DNA of 64,000 bases. It comes from Streptomyces sp. V4I2 (lineage in GTDB: Bacteria > Actinomycetota > Actinomycetes > Streptomycetales > Streptomycetaceae). The DNA lies in NCBI RefSeq assembly GCF_030817655.1, contig NZ_JAUSZM010000003.1:9114001-9178000 (forward strand). Direction: 5' to 3'. Shown here piece by piece: positions 36,340 to 44,625 of this stretch; within the stretch, counting starts at the first letter, position 1, and the number at the start of each line of letters is the position of its first letter. The notes below the pieces were generated by a model. The model worked only from the letters and a program-made list of their open reading frames with translations, was not told the origin of the DNA and searched no databases. The translations under genes were made by a program, and so were the position numbers.

Positions 36340-37779
36340 ATGACGGGTCCGGTACTCGCCGTCGACCAGGGCACGTCCGGCACCAAGGCCCTGGTGATCT
36401 GTCCCGAACGCGGCGTCATCGGCACCGGCTTCGCCGCCGTACGGCCCCGCCACCTGCCCGGCGGACTGGTGGAGGCCGACCCGGCCGAGCTGTACGACTC
36501 GGTGGTCGAGGCCGGTACCCGCGCCCTCGCCCAGGCGGGCGAGCCCGTCGTCGCGCTGGGCCTGGCCAACCAGGGCGAGACCGTGCTCGCCTGGGACCCG
36601 GCGACGGGCCGGGCGCTCACCGACGCCCTCGTCTGGCAGGACCGCCGGGCCGAGAGCGTCTGCGCCGAACTCGCCGAGCACGCGGAGGAGTTGCGGCAGC
36701 TGACCGGCCTGCCCCTCGACCCCTATTTCGCCGCCCCCAAGATGGCCTGGATACGACGGCACCTCACCGCCGAGGGAGTCGTCACCACCAGCGACGCCTG
36801 GCTGGTCCACCGCCTCACCGGCGCCTACGTCACGGACGCCGCCACCGCCGGCCGTACACAGCTCCTGGACCTCGACCGCGCCCAGTGGTCGCCGCGCGCA
36901 CTGGAGCGGTACGGCCTGTCCGACGAGCGACTGCCGGACGTCGTGGACAACGCGGGCTTCGTCGGTACGACCACCGCCTTCGGCACCGGGATTCCGCTCA
37001 CCGCCCTGGTCGTCGACCAGCAGGCCGCCCTGCTCGCCCAGCGCATCACCGCACCCGGCGGCGCCAAGTGCACCTACGGCACGGGCGCGTTCCTCCTCGC
37101 CCACACCGGCGACACGCCCCGGCGCGGCACCTCCGGACTGGTCAGCTGCGTCGCCTGGCGGCTCGGCGGACACACCAGCTACTGCCTCGACGGCCAGGTG
37201 TACACGGCCGCCTCCGCCGTCCGCTGGCTCACCGACCTCGGCGTCATCCGGGGCGCCGCCGACCTCGACACCGTGGGCGGGGCCGTGCCCGACAGCGGCG
37301 GCGTCACCTTCGTGCCGGCCCTCGCCGGGCTCGCCGCCCCCTGGTGGCGCGGCGACCTGCGCGGCTCGCTCACCGGGCTGGGCCTGGACACCGGGCCCGG
37401 GCACCTGGTGCGCGCGCTCTGCGAGGGGCTGGCCGCGCAGGTGGTGCTCCTCGCGGAGGCCGCCGCGGCCGACCTCGGCGACGCGCTCGACGTGCTGCGC
37501 GTCGACGGCGGCCTGACCCGCTCGGCCCTGCTCATGCAGACCCAGGCCGACCTGCTGCAACGTCCCGTCGAGGTGTCCGCGCTGCCTGATGCGACCGCAC
37601 TCGGGGTGGGCGCGCTGGCCCGGCTCGGCGCGGAACCCGGCCTGAGCCTCGCCGACGCGCTGCCGGACTGGAAGCCGGCCGCGGTGTACGAGCCGCGCGT
37701 GTCGCCCGAGGAGGCCGCCGAACGCCTCGGCCGCTTCCGCGCGGCCGTGACCGCCCTGCTGGACGGGACGCCCGCATGA
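36340..37779 (+). CDS. FGGY-family carbohydrate kinase, glycerol-kinase-like
   Basis: A 479-residue sugar kinase. The N-terminal phosphate loop is LAVDQGTSGTKALV, and PYFAAPKMAWIRRHL matches the PYFSxxKxxW motif of glycerol kinases. ADP-binding elements are GAKCTYGTGAFLLAHTG and LRVDGGLTRSALLMQTQADL. Typical GlpK has Arg/Glu substrate residues in NQRET; here the text is NQGETVLAWD, so the polyol may differ from glycerol. GAGGAAGGGGC precedes the start (GTG 36,337 or ATG 36,340). Its stop overlaps the dehydrogenase start. Confidence 0.85.
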   Translation: MTGPVLAVDQGTSGTKALVICPERGVIGTGFAAVRPRHLPGGLVEADPAELYDSVVEAGTRALAQAGEPVVALGLANQGETVLAWDPATGRALTDALVWQDRRAESVCAELAEHAEELRQLTGLPLDPYFAAPKMAWIRRHLTAEGVVTTSDAWLVHRLTGAYVTDAATAGRTQLLDLDRAQWSPRALERYGLSDERLPDVVDNAGFVGTTTAFGTGIPLTALVVDQQAALLAQRITAPGGAKCTYGTGAFLLAHTGDTPRRGTSGLVSCVAWRLGGHTSYCLDGQVYTAASAVRWLTDLGVIRGAADLDTVGGAVPDSGGVTFVPALAGLAAPWWRGDLRGSLTGLGLDTGPGHLVRALCEGLAAQVVLLAEAAAADLGDALDVLRVDGGLTRSALLMQTQADLLQRPVEVSALPDATALGVGALARLGAEPGLSLADALPDWKPAAVYEPRVSPEEAAERLGRFRAAVTALLDGTPA

Positions 37780-39182
37780 CGGTCACGGACCGCGGGCCGC
37801 TGCCGTCGACCACGTACGACGTGGCGATCGTCGGCGCCGGAGTCGTCGGCTGCGCGATCGCCCGCGCCCTCGCCCGCCACCCCGGGCTGCGCGTCGCCCT
37901 CGTCGAGGCGCAGGACGACATCGGTCAGGGCACCTCGAAGGCCAACACCGCGATCCTGCACACCGGCTTCGACGCGGTGCCCGGCTCCCTGGAGGCACGC
38001 CTGGTCCGCGAGGGCGCACGCCTGCTGGCCGGGTACGCCGCCGAGTCCGGCATCCCCGTCGAACCCGTCGGCGCGCTCCTCGTCGCCTGGGACGAGGAGC
38101 AGCTCGCCGCGCTGCCCCGCCTCGCCGAGAAGGCCGAACGCAACGACTACTGGCACACCAGCCTGATCGGCCCCGCCGCGCTGTACGAGCGCGAGCCGCA
38201 CCTCGGCCCCGGCGCGCTCGCCGCGCTGCACGTACCCGGCGAGAGCATCATCTGCCCCTGGACGACAACCCTGGCCTACGCCACCCAGGCTGTCCGGCAC
38301 GGAGTCGACCTGCACCTCGACTGCCGGGTGGAACAGGCGAGCCGGCCGGACGAGACGCACGTGCTGCGCACGACCCGAGGCCCGCTGCGCGCCCGCTGGC
38401 TCGTCAACGCGGCCGGCCTGCACGCCGACACCCTCGACCGGCAGCTCGGCCACGACGACTTCACCGTCACCCCGCGCCGCGGCCAGCTCCTCGTCTTCGA
38501 CAAGCTGGCCCGCGACCTGGTACGCCACATCCTGCTGCCGGTGCCCACGGCGCTCGGCAAGGGCGTCCTGGTCGCCCCCACGGTCTACGGCAACGTCCTG
38601 CTCGGCCCCACCGCCGAGGACCTCGACGACAAGCAGGCCACCGGTTCGACGGCCGACGGGCTGACCCTGCTGCGCGACAAGGGCCGCCGCGTCCTCCCCG
38701 ACCTGCTCGACGAGGAGGTCACCGCCGTCTACGCGGGCCTGCGCGCCGCCACCGAGCACGACGACTACTGCATCGCCGCCCACCCCGACCAGCGGTACGT
38801 CACCGTCGGCGGCATCCGCTCCACCGGCCTCACCGCGTCCCTCGCCATCGCCGACCACGTGACGGGACTGCTCGCCGAAGCCGGACTGGAACAGACCGGC
38901 GCGGTCCGCGCGTTGGCGCCGGTCCGCATGCCCAACCTCGGCGAGGCCTTCCCGCGCCCCTACCAGCGGCCCGAACTCATCGAGGCCGACCCGGAGTACG
39001 GCACCCTCGTCTGCCACTGCGAACGCGTCTCCCGCGGCGAGATCCGCGACGCCCTCGCCAGTACGATCCCCCCGGCCGGCCTCGACGGCCTGCGCCGTAG
39101 GACCCGGGCCCGGGCGGGCCGCTGCCAGGGCTTCTACTGCGGCGCCGCGGTGCGGGAGCTGTTCGAGGAGGCCGGAGCATGA
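37776..39182 (+). CDS. FAD-dependent glycerol-3-phosphate-dehydrogenase-like oxidoreductase with C-terminal BFD-like [2Fe-2S] domain
   Basis: A 468-residue flavoprotein of the DAO/GlpA type. The FAD motif is DVAIVGAGVVGCAIARALAR at the N-terminus. The catalytic domain resembles GlpA/GlpD and L-2-hydroxyglutarate dehydrogenases (NTAILHTGFDAVPGSLEARL). The last 60 residues form a bacterioferredoxin-like Fe-S site: CHCERVSRGEI and the later GRCQGFYCGAAV. Such proteins work as an A subunit with an NADH-oxidase-like B subunit, here the next gene. Starts by ATGA overlap. Confidence 0.85.
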   Translation: MTVTDRGPLPSTTYDVAIVGAGVVGCAIARALARHPGLRVALVEAQDDIGQGTSKANTAILHTGFDAVPGSLEARLVREGARLLAGYAAESGIPVEPVGALLVAWDEEQLAALPRLAEKAERNDYWHTSLIGPAALYEREPHLGPGALAALHVPGESIICPWTTTLAYATQAVRHGVDLHLDCRVEQASRPDETHVLRTTRGPLRARWLVNAAGLHADTLDRQLGHDDFTVTPRRGQLLVFDKLARDLVRHILLPVPTALGKGVLVAPTVYGNVLLGPTAEDLDDKQATGSTADGLTLLRDKGRRVLPDLLDEEVTAVYAGLRAATEHDDYCIAAHPDQRYVTVGGIRSTGLTASLAIADHVTGLLAEAGLEQTGAVRALAPVRMPNLGEAFPRPYQRPELIEADPEYGTLVCHCERVSRGEIRDALASTIPPAGLDGLRRRTRARAGRCQGFYCGAAVRELFEEAGA

Positions 39183-40429
39183 GGGCGGTCGACGTCCTCG
39201 TCGTGGGAGCCGGCCCCGCCGGGCTCGCCGCCGCCGCCCGCCTGGCCGCCTCCGGTGTTGGCCGCGTCGAGGTCCTGGACCGCGAGCAGCACGCCGGGGG
39301 AGTCCCGCGGCACTGCGCCCACGGCGGCTACGGGACCTGGCTGCATCCGTTGACCGGGCCGTCGTACGCCCGCCTGCTCGTCACCGCCACCGAGCGCGCC
39401 GGAGCCGTCGTACGTACCGGGGTCACGGCCCTCGACTGGGCCGGGCCGCTGGCCCTGCGCACGGTCGGCCCGCGCGGGCCGGAGACCCTGGGCGCGCGGG
39501 CCGTCGTCCTGGCCACCGGCGCACGCGAACGACCCCGCGCCGCACGGCTGGTGCCCGGCACCCGCCCCGCCGGGGTGTACACCACGGGGGAGCTCCAGCA
39601 GGCCGTGCACCTGTACGGGCAGCACATCGGCACGCGCGTGGTCGTGGTCGGCGCGCAGGACGTCTCGTACCGGGCCGCCGACACCGTACGGGCCGCCGGA
39701 GCCGCGGTCGTCGCGATGGTCACCGACCTGCCCCGCCCGCAGACCGCACCCGCCCGCGCCCTCGACGCCCGCCTCCGCCACGGCGTTCCGCTCCTCACCG
39801 GCACCACGGTCACCGAACTCGTCGGCCACGGACGTCTGTCCGGCGTGCGGGTACGCCACCGCGACGGCAGGACGGCCACGCTGTCCTGCGACACCGTCGT
39901 GTTCACCGGCGACTTCGTGCCCGATCATGAACTGGCCCGGCGCGGCGGACTGCTCCTCGACCCCGGCACCCGCGGCCCGGCCGTCGACGGCTTCCTGCGC
40001 ACCTCGCGGCCCGGCGTGTTCGCCGTCGGCAGCGTGCTGCACCCCGTGGAGAGCGCGGCCACCGCGGCCCGCGAGGGCGCGCACGCGGCCGGTGCCGTCC
40101 TGGAGGCGCTCGCCGAAGCCGAAGCCGAAGCCGGAGCCGAAGCCGGAGCCGAAGCCGAATCGCCGGACGGCGTCCCGCTGATCGCGGACCCGCCCCTGCG
40201 CTGGATCGCACCGAACCGGGTCACGCCGGCCGACCGGCTGCCGTACGTCCTGCGCACGGCGGCCGAACTGTCCCGCCCGGTCCTGCGGGTCACCCAGGAC
40301 GGCCGTCTGCTGCACCGCGAACGGCTCCGGAGCGTCGTACCGAACCGCACGGTGACCCTGACGGCACGCTGGACCCGGGACGTGGACGCCAAGGGCGGTC
40401 CGGTGCGCGTGGAGCTGGCGGAACGCTGA
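39179..40429 (+). CDS. FAD/NAD(P)-dependent oxidoreductase, partner subunit of the GlpA-like protein
   Basis: A 416-residue protein with an N-terminal FAD fold (DVLVVGAGPAGLAAAARLAA), a second dinucleotide fold (TRVVVVGAQDVSYRAADTVR, last Gly replaced), and DTVVFTGDFVPDHELARRGG. It resembles the small oxidoreductase subunits paired with GlpA- or HcnC-type dehydrogenases. A short Glu-Ala repeat linker (codons at 40,109-40,160, unit GCCGAAGCC/GGAGCC) separates the core from a 75-residue basic tail. Starts by ATGA overlap. End of operon. Confidence 0.8.
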   Translation: MRAVDVLVVGAGPAGLAAAARLAASGVGRVEVLDREQHAGGVPRHCAHGGYGTWLHPLTGPSYARLLVTATERAGAVVRTGVTALDWAGPLALRTVGPRGPETLGARAVVLATGARERPRAARLVPGTRPAGVYTTGELQQAVHLYGQHIGTRVVVVGAQDVSYRAADTVRAAGAAVVAMVTDLPRPQTAPARALDARLRHGVPLLTGTTVTELVGHGRLSGVRVRHRDGRTATLSCDTVVFTGDFVPDHELARRGGLLLDPGTRGPAVDGFLRTSRPGVFAVGSVLHPVESAATAAREGAHAAGAVLEALAEAEAEAGAEAGAEAESPDGVPLIADPPLRWIAPNRVTPADRLPYVLRTAAELSRPVLRVTQDGRLLHRERLRSVVPNRTVTLTARWTRDVDAKGGPVRVELAER

Positions 40430-40430
40430 G

Positions 40431-41480
40431 TCAGATCACCTTCAGCCGCACCAGCGCACCCAGCGTCAAGGCTCCCGGCAGCAGCGGCAGCCACACGGTG
40501 ATGATCCGGTAGGCGAGGACCACCGCCGTGGCCACGGCCACCGGGCCGCCCGCCGCCACCAGGGCCATGATCAGCGCCGCCTCGACCGAGCCGATCCCGC
40601 CCGGCGTGGGCACCAGGGCGACCGCGACCGTCGCCGCGAGATAGGCGAGGGCCATGTGCGCGGGCGGCACCGGCAGCCCGAGCGCCTGTCCCACCGCGAC
40701 CAGCCCGGCCGCCTGCAACGCGGGGAAGGCCAGCGAGCCGCCCCACAGGGCGAGCGCCCGAGCCGGACGCGTGTGCACCGACCGGGCCTCGCCCAGCGCG
40801 GTCCGCAGGAAGGACAGCACGGCCGTACGCAGCCGCCGTACCCACGCGAGCACGCCCGCTGCCACGACCAGAGCCGCCGCGACGGCCAGCAGCAGCGGGC
40901 CCACGGCCCCCTCGGGCAGGAGCGTCCCGAGCCGCAGCGCGTCCGGGAAGGCGATCAGCAGCGCGGCCAGCAGACCGAGCCGGCCGATCGACTCCGCCAG
41001 CAGATACAGGGCGAGCGCGGCGGAGGAACGGGCGAGCGGCAGCCCGCACACCGTCATGAAGCGCAGGTTGACCGCGCTCGCGCCCAGGCCCGTCGGCAGC
41101 AGGTGGTTGGCCGCGCCCGCCGCGAACTGCGTGGCCACCAGCCGCCGTTTGGGCAGCGACTCGACCACGGCACCCTGCCGGGTGAGCGCGGCGGCGACCC
41201 ACGTCAGACAGGTGGCGCCGGCCGCGACCAGCAGCCAGGGCCACGCGGCGTTGCGCAGATGACCGAAGCCCTCGGCGAGCACGGACCGGTGCTCCACCGC
41301 CACGACGGTGACGAGCAGGAGCGGAAGCAGGCACAGGATCTGGCGGATCCTGCGGACCGGGAGGCGACGGGGGAGTTCGGGGAGTTCGGGGAGTTGTACC
41401 GCTGTCACATCCGGAGAGGCTTCCCACCCCGCACCAACTGCGGGTTGCGGAAGCGGGGACAAGGCATGGCGTACGGTCAT
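40431..41480 (-). CDS. Flippase-like membrane protein (lysylphosphatidylglycerol synthase TM / UPF0104 family)
   Basis: A 349-residue integral membrane protein with about eight helices. Diagnostic text: TLTWVAAAL-type second helix (TCLTWVAAALTRQGAVVESL), NHLLPTGLGASAVNLRFMT, and PTPGGIGSVEAALIMALVAA near the C-terminus. The family includes the flippase half of MprF and proteins that move lipids or glycolipids. Nothing links it to the glp-type operon except convergent position (1 base apart). Confidence 0.85.
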   Translation of the reverse strand: MTVRHALSPLPQPAVGAGWEASPDVTAVQLPELPELPRRLPVRRIRQILCLLPLLLVTVVAVEHRSVLAEGFGHLRNAAWPWLLVAAGATCLTWVAAALTRQGAVVESLPKRRLVATQFAAGAANHLLPTGLGASAVNLRFMTVCGLPLARSSAALALYLLAESIGRLGLLAALLIAFPDALRLGTLLPEGAVGPLLLAVAAALVVAAGVLAWVRRLRTAVLSFLRTALGEARSVHTRPARALALWGGSLAFPALQAAGLVAVGQALGLPVPPAHMALAYLAATVAVALVPTPGGIGSVEAALIMALVAAGGPVAVATAVVLAYRIITVWLPLLPGALTLGALVRLKVI

Positions 41481-41573
41481 CGGATCCTTCGCGCGGGGGA
41501 CGAGGGGTGAGGGGGACGAGGTGTGGGGGACGTCGGGCGGGTGGACGACGGGCGGGTGGACGACGGAAGCACA

Positions 41574-41604
41574 TTGACCTCAATCATGCTTGAGGTCCTA
41601 CGGT
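41574..41604 (+). promoter_or_regulatory. SoxR box with 19-bp-spaced promoter
   Basis: GACCTCAA (41,576-41,583) and TTGAGGTC (41,590-41,597) are perfect arms with a 6-base spacer, matching the SoxR operator seen in enteric, pseudomonad and Streptomyces genomes. The -35 TTGACC (41,574-41,579) and -10-like TACGGT (41,599-41,604) are 19 bases apart, the elongated spacing MerR-family activators need. The ATG at 41,612 is only 8 bases after the -10, so the message should be nearly leaderless. Confidence 0.88.
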
Positions 41605-41611
41605 CCTTCTC

Positions 41612-43519
41612 ATGAGCATGGAGACCACAGCCTGGACCCAGCTGCAGAGCGTCATGAACGCCGAGCAGAAACGCCGCCCCCTCGCCCGCGCCACCCTGCG
41701 CCGCATCGGCGAGTTCGCACGCCCGCACCGCCGCCGTATCGCCCGGTTCGTCGCGCTCGGCGTGGTGACCGCGCTGCTCGCCGTCGCGACCCCGGTCCTC
41801 GCCGGACAGGTCGTGGACGCGATCGTGTCGGGCCGCGACGAGGGCACCGTCGTACGCCTGGCGCTGCTCATCGCGCTCATCGCGGTCGCGGAGGCGGCCC
41901 TCGGCGTGCTCGGCCGACGGCTGTCGGCGACGCTCGGGGAGGGCCTCATCCTGGATCTGCGGACAGCGGTGTTCGATCATGTGCAGCGGATGCCGGTCGC
42001 GTTCTTCACACGTACCCGTACGGGAGCGCTCGTCTCCCGTCTCAACAACGACGTCATCGGCGCCCAGCGCGCCTTCAGCAACACCCTGTCCGGAGTGGTC
42101 AGCAACCTGGTCACCCTGGTCCTCACCCTCGCCGTGATGCTCACCCTGTCCTGGCAGGTCACCCTGCTCGCGCTGGTGCTGCTGCCGGTGTTCGTGATCC
42201 CGGCGCGGCGCATGGGCAGCCGCATGGCCGGCATGCAGCGGGAGGCGGCGGCCCTGAACGCGGCGATGGGCACCCGGATGACCGAGCGCTTCTCGGCGCC
42301 CGGCGCCACCCTGATCAAGCTCTTCGGCCGCCCGGAGCAGGAGTCCGAGGAGTTCGCGGTCCGTGCGCGCCGGGTACGGGACATCGGCGTCCGCACGGCC
42401 ATGGCGCAGTCCCTCTTCATCACCGCCCTGACGCTGGTCTCCGCCCTGGCCCTGGCCCTGGTCTACGGCCTCGGCGGCTGGTTCGCCCTGCGCGGCACCC
42501 TCGACCCGGGCGCCGTCGTGGCCCTCGCCCTGCTCCTGACCCGCCTGTACGCCCCGCTCACCGCACTGGCCGGCGCCCGCGTCGAGGTGATGAGCGCCCT
42601 GGTCAGCTTCGAGCGCGTCTTCGAGGTACTGGACCTGGAGCCGCTGATCAAGGAGCAGCCGCACGCACGATCGGTCCCCGACGGCCCGGTCCCCGTCGAG
42701 TTCGAGAACGTCCGCTTCGGCTACCCGTCCGCCGACAAGGTCTCCCTCGCCTCCCTGGAGGAGGTCGCGTCCCTCGACACCCGGGGCGGCGCCGAGGTCC
42801 TGCACGGCATCTCCTTCCGCGCCGAACCCGGGCAGACCGTCGCCCTCGTCGGCTCGTCCGGCGCCGGCAAGTCGACGGTCGCCCAGCTGCTGCCGCGCCT
42901 GTACGACGTCGACGAGGGCGCCGTCCGGGTCGGCGGCGTCGACGTCCGTGACCTGAGCGCCGAGTCACTGCGCGGCACCGTCGGCATGGTCACCCAGGAC
43001 GGCCACCTCTTCCACGACACCGTCCGCGCCAACCTCCTCCTCGCCCGGCCCGCGGCCACGGAGGAGGAGGTGTGGGACGCCCTGCGCCGCTCCCGCCTGG
43101 ACGCTCTCGTACGGTCCCTGCCCGACGGCCTCGACACGGTGGTCGGCGAGCGCGGCTACCGGCTCTCCGGCGGCGAACGCCAGCGCATGACCATCGCCAG
43201 GCTGCTGCTGGCCCGCCAGCGCGTCGTCATCCTCGACGAGGCCACCGCCCACCTGGACAACACCTCGGAGGCGGCCGTACAGGAGGCGCTCGCCGAGGCC
43301 CTGGAGGGCAGGACGGCGGCCGTGATCGCCCACCGGCTGTCCACCGTGCGCGCGGCGGACCTGATCCTCGTTGTCGAGGCGGGGCGGATCGTGGAACGCG
43401 GCACGCACGAGGAGCTGCTGGCGGCCGGCGGACGGTACGCCCAGCTGTACCGGACGCAGTTCACGCAGCGGTCGGACGGCGAGATCACGGAGATCACGGA
43501 GATCGGGTCGGCGGCGTAG
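41612..43519 (+). CDS. ABC exporter with fused membrane and ATPase domains, SoxR-regulated
   Basis: A 635-residue half-transporter. Residues about 30-360 hold six membrane helices, with the coupling region and MPVAFFTRTRTGALVSRLNN. The ATPase domain has Walker A GSSGAGKS, signature LSGGERQRM and Walker B VILDEATAHLD. It exports hydrophobic compounds or drugs. The SoxR box right in front indicates induction by redox-active molecules. In S. coelicolor the SoxR regulon includes an ABC transporter gene (SCO7008/ecaD), of which this may be the counterpart. The protein tail ends with a small repeat (EITEITEI). Confidence 0.9.
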   Translation: MSMETTAWTQLQSVMNAEQKRRPLARATLRRIGEFARPHRRRIARFVALGVVTALLAVATPVLAGQVVDAIVSGRDEGTVVRLALLIALIAVAEAALGVLGRRLSATLGEGLILDLRTAVFDHVQRMPVAFFTRTRTGALVSRLNNDVIGAQRAFSNTLSGVVSNLVTLVLTLAVMLTLSWQVTLLALVLLPVFVIPARRMGSRMAGMQREAAALNAAMGTRMTERFSAPGATLIKLFGRPEQESEEFAVRARRVRDIGVRTAMAQSLFITALTLVSALALALVYGLGGWFALRGTLDPGAVVALALLLTRLYAPLTALAGARVEVMSALVSFERVFEVLDLEPLIKEQPHARSVPDGPVPVEFENVRFGYPSADKVSLASLEEVASLDTRGGAEVLHGISFRAEPGQTVALVGSSGAGKSTVAQLLPRLYDVDEGAVRVGGVDVRDLSAESLRGTVGMVTQDGHLFHDTVRANLLLARPAATEEEVWDALRRSRLDALVRSLPDGLDTVVGERGYRLSGGERQRMTIARLLLARQRVVILDEATAHLDNTSEAAVQEALAEALEGRTAAVIAHRLSTVRAADLILVVEAGRIVERGTHEELLAAGGRYAQLYRTQFTQRSDGEITEITEIGSAA

Positions 43520-43533
43520 GCGGGGCCGACGGC

Positions 43534-44514
43534 TCAGGTGCCGGGGTCGGCCCCGGACATCTCGTGGGTGCGCGGATCGCGCCACTCGCTCGGGGAGACG
43601 CCGTACGCCGTGCGGAAGGCCCGGCTGAAGTGAGTGGGGCTGACAAAGCCCCAACGCCGGGCCACGGCCGACACGGTGGCGTTCCTCCGGCCGCGGCGGG
43701 CCAGTTCGCGGGCGCACTCCTCCAGGCGGCGCTGCTGCACCAGCCGTCCGATGGTGACGCCCTCGCCCTCGAAGAGCCGGTGCAGGTACCGGACGGAGAT
43801 CCGGTGCGCCCCCGCGATGGCCTCGGGCGACAGGGCCGGATCGCCGAGGTTCCGGTCGATGTGGTCGCGGACGCGCAGCACCAGGTGGGCGCGTGTGTCG
43901 TCCTGGTGCGTGCCGGACTGACGGGTTCGCTCGGCCAGCAGGGTGGCGACCAGGTCGACGACACTGCCGGCCAGCCTGCCCGCGACGGCCGGTGAGAAGG
44001 AGTGGGCCGAGGTCGCCAGCGAGGCCAGGAAGGGCAGCAGCACGGTGCCGAAGCCGTCCGAGGTGCCGATGGCGGTGCCGGTGATCCGGCGGAGGTCGGC
44101 GTCCGGCACGCCCAGTGCCCGGCGGGGGAGAAGGAAGACATGGGTGGTGAACCGCGCCGGGTGGTCGAGGGCGTACGGCCGTGTCGTGTCGTAGACCAGG
44201 AGGTCGCCCTCGCGCACCTGGGCCCTGCGGCCGTCCTGGGTGAGGGTCGCCGTGCTCGACACCTGGATGCCGACGGCCAGGAACGCCTCTGGGGAACGCG
44301 CGACGAGTGACGGTGTACGGCTGATCCGCTGGGCGTCCGCCTCGATGGTGGACACCCGCAGATGGCCGAGGAGGCTGGTCGTGATCCGGCCGTGGAACGG
44401 CCCGGTGCCGTGCGGGGCGACGGTCATGGGGACGAGCGCTCGTCCCAGCGCGTCGCGCCAGTAGGTGACCTTGTCCCCGTCGGGAACCGACGCGGTCGTC
44501 AGTACCGGGCTCAA
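43534..44514 (-). CDS. AraC-family transcriptional regulator
   Basis: A 326-residue regulator with an N-terminal AraC-binding-like (cupin) domain and a C-terminal double helix-turn-helix. The second HTH shows the classic end VSAVARRWGFVSPTHFSRAF followed by YGVSPSEWR. Domain order and size match NphR/feaR-like 'AraC-binding-like' proteins. TTG at 44,514 is preferred because GGGGGAG lies in front; the frame continues to another TTG at 44,550. Convergent with the ABC exporter, 14 bases apart. Targets unknown. Confidence 0.85.
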   Translation of the reverse strand: MSPVLTTASVPDGDKVTYWRDALGRALVPMTVAPHGTGPFHGRITTSLLGHLRVSTIEADAQRISRTPSLVARSPEAFLAVGIQVSSTATLTQDGRRAQVREGDLLVYDTTRPYALDHPARFTTHVFLLPRRALGVPDADLRRITGTAIGTSDGFGTVLLPFLASLATSAHSFSPAVAGRLAGSVVDLVATLLAERTRQSGTHQDDTRAHLVLRVRDHIDRNLGDPALSPEAIAGAHRISVRYLHRLFEGEGVTIGRLVQQRRLEECARELARRGRRNATVSAVARRWGFVSPTHFSRAFRTAYGVSPSEWRDPRTHEMSGADPGT

Positions 44515-44625
44515 CCGGCTCTCCCCCTTCTTGCCTGTGCTGTGGATCAACAGCAGCCAATCAGGGGCATGACGCGGGCTCCAGGCAGAACACAGGCAGA
44601 AACACGGTGGGAGTACCGCCGTCGT

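Noticed and set aside
40109..40160. Tandem repeat in the oxidoreductase gene as a separate element
   Set aside because: The period is a multiple of three and it encodes a Glu-Ala linker; ordinary low-complexity coding DNA.
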